Source: Hyphodiscus hymeniophilus (taxonomy: Eukaryota > Ascomycota > Leotiomycetes > Helotiales > Hyphodiscaceae). From it: a stretch of DNA of 64,000 nt. The notes under the pieces were generated by a model, which saw only the letters and a list, made by a program, of their open reading frames with translations, did not search any database and had not been told where the DNA came from. The translations under genes were made by a program, and so were the position numbers. Shown here in pieces: positions 47,136-56,710 of the stretch. The stretch is taken from the NCBI GenBank assembly GCA_016508695.1, contig VNKQ01000003.1, positions 1,054,001 through 1,118,000 of the forward strand, written 5' to 3'. The stretch's first letter is position 1. Each line of letters opens with the position of its first letter.

Positions 47136-47762
47136 CTATTCCATTTCTTCGTCCTCTTGCTCTCTCCGAGCCTCTTCCTCTCCTTCCCTTTCCCGGACCT
47201 TCATTGCCTCTACCAGAGAGACACCATCCATACCACCCATCTCCTCATCTCCATCACCCTTAGCAATGGCTCCCTTCCCAAGCTTAATCTTTGCAGCCTT
47301 CTCATTCTCAATCCGTTCTCGCACCATCCGTGCAATCGCATTATCCGTTCTCACATTCAAAACAGCCAACTTCTTCTCCAAATCCCTTTTCAAGTCCCAA
47401 TTCGGTTTCTTGGGCTGCAGTTTGAACAGATCTACCCCCTTATCATCTTGCTCCTCTTCTTCGGCGCGCTTCCTGATTTCGTCCTCCACTTCCTTTGCCT
47501 GTTGTTCAAGGGTTGGCTTCTCGAGCCCTAAGGTAGGAGGGGCTTCAAATCCGAGTTTAGGGCCTTTGGCTTCTGGGTCATAGTTGCGGCCGGAGAGGTG
47601 GAGCTTTGCAACATCGGGAGAACGAGGTGGTGAGGGTGACCTATTGGATTCTGGAGGTACGATCTCGTCTTCAGGTTGCTTGCGTTTTAGAGATTTGAGT
47701 TTGGCAAGACGTGCTTTGCGCTCATCTGCGGCGGCGCCGAGGGTTGTATGAGTAGCTGACAT
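47136..47762 (-). CDS. cwf18: Spliceosomal protein Cwf18 (CCDC12 family)
   Basis: Component of the Prp19-associated, catalytically active spliceosome. Single exon, 208 aa. Family blocks are clear: RKARLAKLKSLKRK, KLHLSGRNYDPEAKGPKLGF, PTLEQQAKEVEDEIRKRAEE, VDLFKLQPKKPNWDLKRDLE and KLAVLNVRTDNAIARMVRER. The C-terminus is Glu-rich. The ATG at 47762 gives a natural start. It is divergent from the PPR gene with only 213 bp between start codons. Confidence 0.93.
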   Translation of the reverse strand: MSATHTTLGAAADERKARLAKLKSLKRKQPEDEIVPPESNRSPSPPRSPDVAKLHLSGRNYDPEAKGPKLGFEAPPTLGLEKPTLEQQAKEVEDEIRKRAEEEEQDDKGVDLFKLQPKKPNWDLKRDLEKKLAVLNVRTDNAIARMVRERIENEKAAKIKLGKGAIAKGDGDEEMGGMDGVSLVEAMKVREREGEEEARREQEDEEME

Positions 47763-47975
47763 CGTACTGTAGTGCTAATTTGTATTGAGTTGTGCGATTC
47801 AAGTCATATTGGAAGGTTTTGTGGTTGAAGCCGCATTGAAATCTTCAGCCTTCCGCTACAGGGATTAGACACATGCTAAAAATGCTCTGCCTCGACGCGG
47901 TAATTCCTTCAACCTCATACTTTCTTGACAACAACCTAACGCCATGGAATCATAGCCAACTCATACCAGCAGCTG
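47763..47975. promoter_or_regulatory. Short bidirectional promoter, cwf18 / PPR
   Basis: 213 bp between divergent starts. An ATG at 47943 is followed after two codons by a stop and can only be a minimal upstream ORF of the PPR gene. Confidence 0.5.
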
Positions 47976-50900
47976 ATGCCTTTTCGATTGGATCTGCTGA
48001 CGAAAAGCTGGTCAACCTTTGATCTACCTATCCTCCCTTTCCTTGCTCCTCGAGTTTTCGCTCCATGGCCCTCCTCCGGCCGCAGAGCCTATTCAGGGGC
48101 TCAAACGGCCCAAAAGCACACTTTGAACGAAGGCATTCATGACAATGAATGGCTAAGGACTGGAAACGGGGAGGAGCGTGGCCCGAAAAGAAAGTCCACG
48201 CTCCGACGACTGCCACCGAAGGGTTCTACCCGATCGAAGCATCAACCGGTTATAATTGTTGATGAGACGCCGGAAAACTCGAAAATGAGGCAAAATACCA
48301 GCAATACTCAAGGCGCGCATACCGACCTAGTTGCAGAGTTGAAGGACGCCCCCTTTGATAACTCTTCTGGGGACCAATTTCGCAAAAAGTTCGAGCAGAT
48401 TTGGGGCACTGAACAAATAGGGTCTGAGGATATGGACCTACCAGCCAAAAAACGGCTCATCAATGAGATTCATCCTAGTTTTGAAAAGGACCAGTCTCCC
48501 AGTGAAGTACGACAGGAGATCGCCTTGGTGGCTGGATTGGAGAGGAAAGCCAGAAACGACAAAGGCCATTATGTTGTTGATTATGGCAAGGAATTAGAGC
48601 AGAAAGCACTAGAATCCAGGCATTTCGAGACGTCTGGATGCCTGGGTCGAGAAATCCGAATGAGTGGCAAGGTCAATTACTACGTCGCCCATGCCCGTCC
48701 TACAGCTGTCGTTAGTCGCCAATTGCAACGGACGCGCAAGATAGGTTTTCGGAGGCCTCTTTTCCCTGAAACCTCCAAAGGGCTTCAGCACCTACAAGCG
48801 AATACGAAAAATCAAAGAACGGGTATGGGGAGTCAGCAGAAACAAGTCGCAATTGGACGAGATTCGTTGAGGAAGGGCTGGCGGCGGCCAAACTCGTTGC
48901 TACTTCGGTCTCCTGAGCCCCCTACCAAACTTGTTAGTTTGTCACCTGGACATACCTCGAGTTATGTTCTAAGCTGGCAAACACGCTTTGCTGCCCTATG
49001 TTCTCGACGGAAGGGAGACCACAAACTTCTTACTTTTACAAATTGTGGAGCAGAACCAGATCTTCTAGAAAGCTTGATCGGAACCGAGTCGTCGACATCT
49101 CTTTACACAGCATGGCAAGCTTTGCCGGACGAGATACGTCGAGACATCTGGCCTGAGCTGATGCTGACGGCATTGGACAAGTACCCAACAAAGGCACTGA
49201 AGGTCCTAGCCGCTACTTACACTGAATCTTGGCCCCCTGGCTATGCGGTTTCCGACAGTTTCGACTACATTATTTTACATTATCTTGGCGACCGAACGTC
49301 TAAGCATTCGAAGAACGCGCTAGATATCTTCGGGGCGTTGGATCAAATGCTACGCAAAGGACCTCTGGGCCATTTTCAACTGAGTCAGAAGTCGGTGTGG
49401 TTATTGTTGAAGAATCTGGATCACGGCTTTGTTGGATCGCTATTCCAAATTTTAAAGGCTGCTGATCACCCCTTGACCAAGCATACGTTAATGCATTTCC
49501 CATCTCAATTGCGCTTATCCAATGGGCCAGACGAAAGGATTGACATTCTGAGAAGGTTACGGCAAGCAGGTAGCGATTTCAACTCGGTGGAGGTCTTGAG
49601 CGTTTGTGCAACTCTGCTTCAGAGGAAAAATAGGTCCTCGGAAGTGGGTTATTCAGATTCAGAGGTCTTCGAACTGATGCTCGATTGCGGGATGAAGCCG
49701 AATATCATCATCTACAATGTTCTCCTCCAGAACTCGGTGGAGGCCGGCGACCCCGAAACTGCCTGGCAAATTCATGACATGATGATTGAGAATGGTATCG
49801 AAACCGATGCGTATACATATTCTTTACTTTTGATGGATGGGAAGCTACGCGGCGATCGATCTTCCATCAAGCGCATCCTTAACATCGTCGGAGAAAGGGG
49901 CATGCGTAATGCACACATTGCAACTGATATTTTGCACACGATCTACATTTCCCGTCAAGAGCATAATTTATCTCCTCGCCGGGAGGCTAAACCTGCTAAG
50001 CTCTTCGAAAGAATGCTCAAAACTTATCAGCAATATTTTCGCCTTGAGCCTTTGACCCGTCTCGTCCCTTGGTTGGATCTCATGTGTCCAACCTACGCAA
50101 GCTCTTTAAAGTGTAACGACTCAGACTTGTTACTGCCGTCGAAGGACTCGTTAATGGTCCCTGAGGTTCCGACCCTGGTAGTGATGCTGACAGCACTTAT
50201 GAAAGAATGCAGTGAGCCTGTCCTCATTGTACGATTATACAACGACTTTCATGATCTGGTAATAGCAGGTGACCCTACTGCCACCGCACTCGCTAAATCA
50301 ACTCACCTCTACAATATCATCCTTATGGCTTTGGGAAGGTTTCAAGAAACGTTGGTGTTGTGCCCGCGGCTTATTGGAGATATGCTCTCTCCACATGTGG
50401 CGGAGAGGACTTCCGTGACCATCGACTCACAATCTACCGTAGAAGAACAGCCAACGTCAGAACCTTCCAGCAATCCGCAACGGCTTCACCCCAAGCCAGA
50501 CGTTTACACTTGGTCCATCCTACTGAAGGTATTCATGGATCATGGGCAGCCACGCGCTGCCGAGAAAGTGCTTTCAATGATGGAAGAACGGAAGGTTTGG
50601 CCTAACCAGGTTACCTGGAACAGCTTGATTGTTGGGTACGCACGAATGCAGGATATGAGTATGACAGTGAATGCCGTTGATCGACTGAGACGAAGTGGTT
50701 TTCAATTGGATGGCGTCTCCATGAAGGGATTGTCATATTTTCAGAACCGCAGGGCGCTTATTGAGGCTTTGAAAGCTTCGGAGGCGCATGATCCGGGGCG
50801 CTCTCGTAGGAAACGGCCAGCTGCAATTTCAAAGGCTGTCAGTGCTTTGAATAAGGCTTTCAGGATGGTCAATGAGGGGGCAGATGTTGGTCTGCATCGC

Positions 50901-51029
50901 TGGGAGGAAGCGACGGACAACAATTATGATGTGGCTTCCTCGGAGATTAAACAAGGAGGGCCGTCTGTTGAGTTTGTTATTGGAGATATACCCCGTGAAG
51001 CAGATAAAGACCGCGAATCGGTTGGTTGA
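47976..51029 (+). CDS. Pentatricopeptide repeat (PPR) protein, probably mitochondrial
   Basis: Intronless, 1017 aa. The N-terminus (MPFRLDLLTKSWSTFDLPIL and RVFAPWPSSGRRAYSG) is basic, lacks acids and fits a mitochondrial presequence. A long low-homology region is followed by helical repeats. Clear PPR units are MKPNIIIYNVLLQNSVEAGD (~570), ENGIETDAYTYSLLLMDGKL (~605), PKPDVYTWSILLKVFMDHGQ (~840) and VWPNQVTWNSLIVGYARMQD (~875). Fungal PPR proteins act on organellar mRNAs in stability or translation (Cya5/Dmr1 type); the target transcript is not deducible. The ATG is preceded in frame by a stop, so the start is well supported. Confidence 0.87.
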   Translation: MPFRLDLLTKSWSTFDLPILPFLAPRVFAPWPSSGRRAYSGAQTAQKHTLNEGIHDNEWLRTGNGEERGPKRKSTLRRLPPKGSTRSKHQPVIIVDETPENSKMRQNTSNTQGAHTDLVAELKDAPFDNSSGDQFRKKFEQIWGTEQIGSEDMDLPAKKRLINEIHPSFEKDQSPSEVRQEIALVAGLERKARNDKGHYVVDYGKELEQKALESRHFETSGCLGREIRMSGKVNYYVAHARPTAVVSRQLQRTRKIGFRRPLFPETSKGLQHLQANTKNQRTGMGSQQKQVAIGRDSLRKGWRRPNSLLLRSPEPPTKLVSLSPGHTSSYVLSWQTRFAALCSRRKGDHKLLTFTNCGAEPDLLESLIGTESSTSLYTAWQALPDEIRRDIWPELMLTALDKYPTKALKVLAATYTESWPPGYAVSDSFDYIILHYLGDRTSKHSKNALDIFGALDQMLRKGPLGHFQLSQKSVWLLLKNLDHGFVGSLFQILKAADHPLTKHTLMHFPSQLRLSNGPDERIDILRRLRQAGSDFNSVEVLSVCATLLQRKNRSSEVGYSDSEVFELMLDCGMKPNIIIYNVLLQNSVEAGDPETAWQIHDMMIENGIETDAYTYSLLLMDGKLRGDRSSIKRILNIVGERGMRNAHIATDILHTIYISRQEHNLSPRREAKPAKLFERMLKTYQQYFRLEPLTRLVPWLDLMCPTYASSLKCNDSDLLLPSKDSLMVPEVPTLVVMLTALMKECSEPVLIVRLYNDFHDLVIAGDPTATALAKSTHLYNIILMALGRFQETLVLCPRLIGDMLSPHVAERTSVTIDSQSTVEEQPTSEPSSNPQRLHPKPDVYTWSILLKVFMDHGQPRAAEKVLSMMEERKVWPNQVTWNSLIVGYARMQDMSMTVNAVDRLRRSGFQLDGVSMKGLSYFQNRRALIEALKASEAHDPGRSRRKRPAAISKAVSALNKAFRMVNEGADVGLHRWEEATDNNYDVASSEIKQGGPSVEFVIGDIPREADKDRESVG

Positions 51030-53383
51030 ATCTATGAACACCAAAACCCGAAGTCATGATATACTCTTCCCTTGTGGCCCTAATAAGAATTGATGACTTA
51101 CTGGACGTCTTCATGACTTGTGCCACGATTTAAGATTTCGAGCTTCAGACGCGTATCACGACATGGTAGCCGAAAGTGAGCTCTTGATAAAGAGAGTCGC
51201 TGCCCTTGGCCATTGGCGGCAAATAAATATCAGAGATCGGCTCATGGAACTGCGTCTTGTGAGTACTTGTGTTTCTAAATAAGATGATTTGAACTCACGA
51301 ATAAGTCTCCTGATCTGCGACGAGTGGTGGCATAAGTACACTCGACCCGCGGTACCTAACACGCCTTCAGACTTGCCACTTTAAATAAATCAGTCCGCCT
51401 GGTTGTTAGAGTTACTTGCCATGCCGCCTTTGGTATTTAAAAGGTGTTTTTTTGCTTTATTTCAGAGCAGTGCTGTCGGAGCACTCTATCGAGTAGGCCA
51501 ACATCTCGTGATTCCGTTTTTTTGGAGCCGCGCACGAGCTCTGTGTAGCTAGGCGTTCTAGTACAAAGCCAAAAGCTGCCAAGTATTCGAGCGAATCAGA
51601 TTAGTATGTTTGATACCATTTCGTCTTTGGCGGGCATTCCAATAGTGAATCGTTTACTAGCCCTTCATCCTATTTTCAGACAAGGCCAGGAAATAATAGT
51701 CGATTTCCTCTACACTTGGTCCATTCCACTGGATGGTACAACGGCACAGTGGTCCCCAAAGTCTCTTGATCGATCCGGAAGCTGTCACCGTAGAGCACTA
51801 CGAGATTTTGTGCAGGAAAGGCAACTCAGGCCTCCGTTCGTCATTGAGTGGCCTGAGAAGGGGGGTAACCTTTTGACTAGGTTATTGAGCCTTTCCCGTC
51901 GTATAAGGCTTCATTTTTATTTTGTTTCACTGATCAATGGCCCCTTATCTCTTGATACTTTCATCTGAGCATACTACCAGCTGTTTGCGTACTGAACGAA
52001 TCAAGCGAGCTTAGCAGCAGGCATGTTTTTCTGCACTTGAGCGGATTCAGGACAGTCTTTCACTCGTTTTTTTTTTTGGAGCAAGTCTTGTGGATCGTCA
52101 AAATTCAACATGAATTCGATACAAGTAAGCCGTTTGGTGTCCTGTCTCTGCAAATTGCTACATCACGAGCGTGCATACGGTCATGATCTCGTACGGAGCG
52201 TCACATATTGTGGCGGACAGATTCTCCGAGCCGATGGGTTCCGATTGCGACATGCACCGAGACTTCGATAATCCGAAGCGTAACGATGAGAGTCTCAGGG
52301 ATGTTTATACGTTCCGGTGCGGACTTTCAAGAAGATCCCAAGCCTTACTGGATGGATGATATGAGGGAGAGAATTCGGGGAGGAAATATCAGTCTAGACG
52401 GGATCCGCAAGGATGAGACTCATCGGGAAGTAACGGGGGGGTAATTTTCGAAGTGCAACAAACCAGAATAGTCACCTTGTAGATCCTATGAAATGCCATT
52501 CGTGCCCAGTTTAGGCAAGAGAAGATGCTGTTCCATCTCGGATGTCAGGGAATAGAGTGGAATATAGAAGCATTCCCTAAAGCAGAGGAACTCATCAGAC
52601 GTTTGGGGATTGAGATTCAGTTGTGTCACGACTAAGGAAGGAAACTCATAGAGGAACAAATTATGAATTGAGTACCAGTCCAATTACCCCAACCCCAACC
52701 ACCACTCAAAAAGATCGAATCCCTTCCACGCAAAACGACTCAAAACAGCCCCAACTCCAAATAATCACGACAGAATGGACTCGGCAATCCCGAAAGGATG
52801 CATTTGCACATAGTCAGCATGGCTACAAATTAACGACCGAAGGGATGTTACTTACCGGGAGCCATATGAGGAACAGCGAGAGGTGGTCCGTTAGCTGCCT
52901 CCCACCACGAAGTCGCCGCTCCGTAGCTAGAGGACATACACCCACACCGATGGAAGGTGGACCATGCTGGGCGCCCTGTTCACAGTCAGCATAAAACCTC
53001 AAAGCCCTGTGGTTAGTATCACTTGCGAGACCATGTTATGTATTCTAGAACTGCGCTACAGAAGATGTTCGGGCGAAGCAGTGGCCCTTTGCACAATGTG
53101 CGGCACACATACTTGCCCGTCCCCCAGCCAGAATCCAGACACTAAAATACATAAATGATTGCCCCCAAACTCCCCAATCCCCCTCCTCCAAGGCATACGG
53201 CGGTAGTGTTAGCCAACACTCCGATGGCCGGCCGAAGGTGGTTTGAGTTGATTGATAGCACAAGAAGAGATAGTGCGATGAGGCACATATGGATGTTGAA
53301 TCGTTTCCCAGGCGATTCTCCGAAATATTGTGATGTGTGCCGAAAGAATGTGGAGTAAAGAATGAGATGTGCCGAAGCGACGA
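51030..53383. other. Gene-free part of the 51-58 kb island
   Basis: About 2.35 kb with no supported gene. Several frames of 60-123 codons exist on both strands but have no domain, splice structure or coding-like composition, except a hydrophobic frame near 53153-53350 (minus) discussed separately. A run of T occurs near 52068-52078. No transposase, terminal repeat or RNA gene was recognised. Confidence 0.45.
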
Positions 53384-54445
53384 CAGGTCTTTGCCTAAAG
53401 AACCTGCAAATGAATGTGGATGTAGAGATCGTGTTGCGCGGAGACCCCCTCCCAAGAGTCGTAAAAGAGTGTGACGAATGCGCATGAGGTAAAGAATGTT
53501 GAAGTTTTAGAAATGTGCATGGTGCCCTGAAGAGTCTTATTCTTGCCATCGAACAGACTCGGAATGAATAAAAGAATGTGGTGTAATGATCGTATAGGTC
53601 GAAAGACTCATGAAAGAATGTTGGAGAAAGATTGTGAGTGCTCGAAAGCGATGTCCAGGTATCTTTGCCCAAAGACACCAGTAAAGAGTGTAGGGTAGAG
53701 AGCGGAGGTTGGCAAAGACCAACATAGAGAACCAGACCTTCGCCCAAAGGTACTGGCGAATGAATGTGGGGTAGTGAGCGACTGTAGTCAAGCGACAGTA
53801 AGGTAAAGAACGTATTTGCGTATTGCTTTGTACAGAAAACCAGCTCTTCGCCCAGAGACTGGAAAAGGATTGTGGTGTAATGATCGTAGGATAGTGAGCG
53901 ACTGGTAGCGAATGTTGGGTAGTGAGCGACTTTGCTGGAACCAGAAAACCAGATCTTAGCCCAAGATACTGGAAAATGATTGTGAGGTAATGATCGTATG
54001 TTTGAAAGAGCAGATCTTGCCTAAGGATCGTGCCCTGAAATGAATGTAGGGTAGAGAACGTTGGGTGTAATGAATGGTGAGTAAAGAGTGTGGTGGAAAG
54101 AAACCGAGTCCAAGGAGTCGGATCTTGAATGAAGGTAGGGTAGTGATCGTAGTGATTGCAAGGTCTTGTGCCCAAAGAGCCTTGAACCGAAAAAGCGAGT
54201 GTGAGGTAGAGAATGTGGTGCTGGAAACAGCAAGTGTGACCGAAATGAATGTAGGGTAATGAATGTCGTGGGTAGCGAAGGTAGAAAGTATGGCGCATGC
54301 GACGTGAGTTGCCGAGTCCCCTGCCAGAGAACTCGGAACTTAATTGAAAGAGTGTTTGGTAATGAGCGTCAAGTAATGAGCGTCAAGTAATGAGCGAAGA
54401 GTAGAGAGCGTATTGTTCAGGTCCTCTGCCAAGGATTGCTGGAAC
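53384..54445. repeat. Array of covarying small hairpins separated by G-rich iterons
   Basis: At least nine short inverted repeats share one layout. Best examples: 53384-53406 (CAGGT/ACCTG outside CTTT/AAAG), 53732-53756 (CCAG/CTGG outside ACCTT/AAGGT), 53840-53862 (CCAG/CTGG outside CTCT/AGAG), 53949-53972 (CCAG/CTGG outside ATCTT/AAGAT) and 54159-54184 (CAAGG/CCTTG outside TCTT/AAGA). Weaker copies lie at 53658-53679, 54010-54033, 54104-54121, 54312-54336 and 54415-54445. The loop usually contains GCCC, GCCT or TGCC. One unpaired base, mostly A, sits on the 3' arm between outer and inner stems. Three consecutive copies start at 108-109 bp intervals. Between them runs sequence like AATGAATGTGGGGTAGTGAG. 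The inner arms change in a paired way. I know of no matching family. Confidence 0.8.
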
Positions 54446-54600
54446 GGTTGAAAGAGTGTGAGGTAGAGAGCGTTGGGTAAAGAGCGTAGAGTAGAGAGTG
54501 TAGGGTAAAGAGCGTAGGTAAAGATCGTAGAGCAGAGACCGTTGAAAGGAGAGCTTGAGTAGAGAGCGCTGGTAGAGAGCGTTGGGTAGAGAGTGTGGTG
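54446..54600 (+). repeat. Iteron field of ~14-18 bp degenerate units
   Basis: Head-to-tail degenerate copies of a GTAGAGAGCGTTGGGTA-like unit without the hairpins, for example at 54465-54480, 54487-54500 and 54560-54595. Just upstream, AATGAGCGTCAAGT repeats almost exactly near 54361-54395. This is the same iteron that separates the hairpins further left, here in uninterrupted form. Confidence 0.75.
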
Positions 54601-54758
54601 GTGTGTATCTTGATTTTGTCATGTAAAGGCCTTAAGTCCACCGCTGACACCGGTCCCGCGCCGGGGACAAGCGCAGCCGGTAGAGTGCCTTTCACATATG
54701 AAGATAGGGACACCGAGTGCAGACTAGAAGCCATGCAGGAGGAGGATTTTGGATGGGT

Positions 54759-56570
54759 TCAACCCATCAGAAGGTCATCCAAACCCGGATATCGCTCTGG
54801 GTAGTTGGCATAAAGCCATCGCACGGAAGCTTTGGTGGCATACTGACCGTAGTGGCAGCTACCATCAGTTCTATGCTCACCATCGCACGTGTCGAGGTCA
54901 TCCTCTTCACCGTTATGGTCGAGGGCAGGAGAGAACTCCAGTCTCTTGCTAGGGTCAGACATGCAGTCCGAACACCTGACTGAGACTGGCCCAGGAAGAT
55001 AACGGGTCAATGGACTGCCCCTTGCTGCTTGCTGGGCACAAGCAATGCAACGAGGTAGCAGATAGCAGTCCTTGACGGGGAAGTCGTTCTCTGGTGGTGG
55101 CCAACGAAGTTCGCGACCTCCACGGAGAACGTAGTTCCCAGGATCTGAACAATCTCGAAGTTAGCAATGCTTATTCAGAACTATCAGATAGGGAGAAACG
55201 CAGGCAAGGATTCGACTTACGACACAAGCCCTTGGTACGGCTGGGACGACCCTCCTCGAGGAGCATGTCCCCCCGTATCTCAAAGGGCGTTGGCTGTGAC
55301 AACGTTGCTTCTGCGAGCGAAAGGAAGGTGTTAGGAGCTGAGTCCTGTTGGAAAGCTCGGAGACCGTGGACGTTCCATCCACCGATCTCTTCGAAGCGAA
55401 CGTGCTTGTCCACTGCCGATGCAACGGTCTTTAGGCAAGATCGAAGCGTAGGTACTTTGGGCGAAGTGTCCTTGCGGCGAAGTGGTGCAACAGTGAGGGA
55501 AGAAAGTCGTTCGGCGACCTGGGCGGGGTCGACGACGATAGCACACTTCTTTGTAATGAGAAGTGGGCTGACTTTCCGCGATGTTGCAGGAGAAGGCCGA
55601 GGAGAAGTCGCGGGCGAACGCTTCTCTCTGGCGGACGTGATTCTGAGAGAACGAAGTCAGCTCTATGGACTTAGATGATAGAATGATAATAAGATGTGCT
55701 GATGCACTGCGTAGCTAGAAATGATCGAACGGCTCATATTGATTGAGCAATCGAGAACTTATCTAGGGTGCGACAAGAACCTCGAATCATCCATAAACTT
55801 TGAGTGACTGGTACTTGCAGCAATCATACATGGAGGCAGAAGGATTTGTTGAAGATGCAGAGAATGAAAAGGAGCTTGTGGTGAGACTGGCTTACCTCTT
55901 GACATGTTTGTCAATCGACACGTCGTTGCGGGCAACAGACGACGAGGAAGACGACGAAACAGTCGAAGGAATACGGGGCCCAGGTGCTATTCAACGAATC
56001 AGTATGTATTTGCTTGATTGTGCAGGCCAGAGCTGTTCAAACAAGCCCTGGAAAATCACTGGGGGATCTGGCTTCTGAGACAGGTACAAGTCACGGGCTC
56101 TCAGCGAACAACAGGAATTCAGTATGGAATAAACTTACCAGATCGAGACTGAACAGGCTTCGACACTGCTACCTTGGGCTTGGAAGCTGTGGCAGTCTTG
56201 GAAGCCGCTTGGGATTCGCGGGTCTTTCGAAGCTGCCGGCAGAGTTAGCATCGTTGACAACAGCATTGGGCAGCATGGGCATTGAGTTACTTACACGCTC
56301 AACATGCTTGACAATAGAGCTCTCAGTCTTCTTGGGCATAGAAGAGGAGGCTTTGGTGGCAGATGCAACGACGCGGGGTGCGGCGGTGCGAGAAGGAATG
56401 GAAGACTGTGCTTGGGTGGCAACAGTCGAAGAAGATCTGTTCTGGGAGAGAACAGGAATGTGAGAACGAGAGTTGCTCGAAGTGGTACGAGCTGTGATTG
56501 AGGTTTGAACGGTGGCTAGGGTGGCTAGTCCCAGCACTGTTCTGGTCTTGATATTACGGCAAGAAGACAT
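54759..56570 (-). CDS. Five-exon gene of unknown function, Ser/Ala-rich with Cys-rich C-terminus
   Basis: Assembled on the minus strand: exons 56570-56295, 56232-56139, 55986-55896, 55642-55221, 55144-54759, giving 422 aa. Introns are 62, 152, 253, 76 bp, each with a GTAAG donor, and every phase agrees. Reading it as five exons links frames that look unrelated on their own. Residues 1-150 are Ser/Ala/Lys-rich and disordered. Around residue 235 there is LRSCLKTVASAVDKHVRFEE, where KHVRF resembles a PP1-docking RVxF motif. The C-terminal domain has CYLLPRCIACAQQ and RCSDC, spaced cysteines that could bind zinc, and ends VRWLYANYPERYPGLDDLL. No family recognised. The hairpin array begins ~160 bp past the stop, so it may lie in this gene's 3' UTR. 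Confidence 0.72.
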
Positions 56571-56710
56571 AATAACAAGATGATGAAAAAAGAGAGAGGA
56601 AATGGGGGGAACCCACGATTATATAGGTAAAACAGGCACTAAATCCAGGTAAACACTAGGAGAAAGTGACTGATCTCAGTACCATTCTTTTGCTATTTGT
56701 TGTATATGGG
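56571..56710. promoter_or_regulatory. Upstream region of the five-exon unknown gene
   Basis: A-rich stretch with ATTATATAGG near 56619-56628, which could serve as a TATA-like element for the minus-strand gene in reverse orientation. Speculative. Confidence 0.25.

Noticed and set aside
47053..47583. 176-codon plus-strand frame
   Set aside because: Antisense shadow of cwf18; Ser/Phe-rich because the real strand is Glu/Lys-rich.
51606..51968. 120-codon plus-strand frame starting MFDTISSLAGIP
   Set aside because: No domain, no splice partners and composition not clearly coding; length is compatible with chance in a 2 kb non-coding region.
52623..52994. 123-codon plus-strand frame
   Set aside because: Low-complexity, no recognisable motif and no supporting gene structure.
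53384..54600. CRISPR-like array
   Set aside because: Eukaryotic context, degenerate repeats, no constant repeat/unique spacer pattern and no cas genes; a hairpin-iteron array describes it better.
55094..55678. 194-codon plus-strand frame
   Set aside because: It is the antisense shadow of exons 4 and 5 of the minus-strand five-exon gene, whose splice phases agree.
55800..56463. Plus-strand frames overlapping exons 1-3 of the unknown gene
   Set aside because: Antisense to a better-supported spliced model; no splice sites or motifs of their own.
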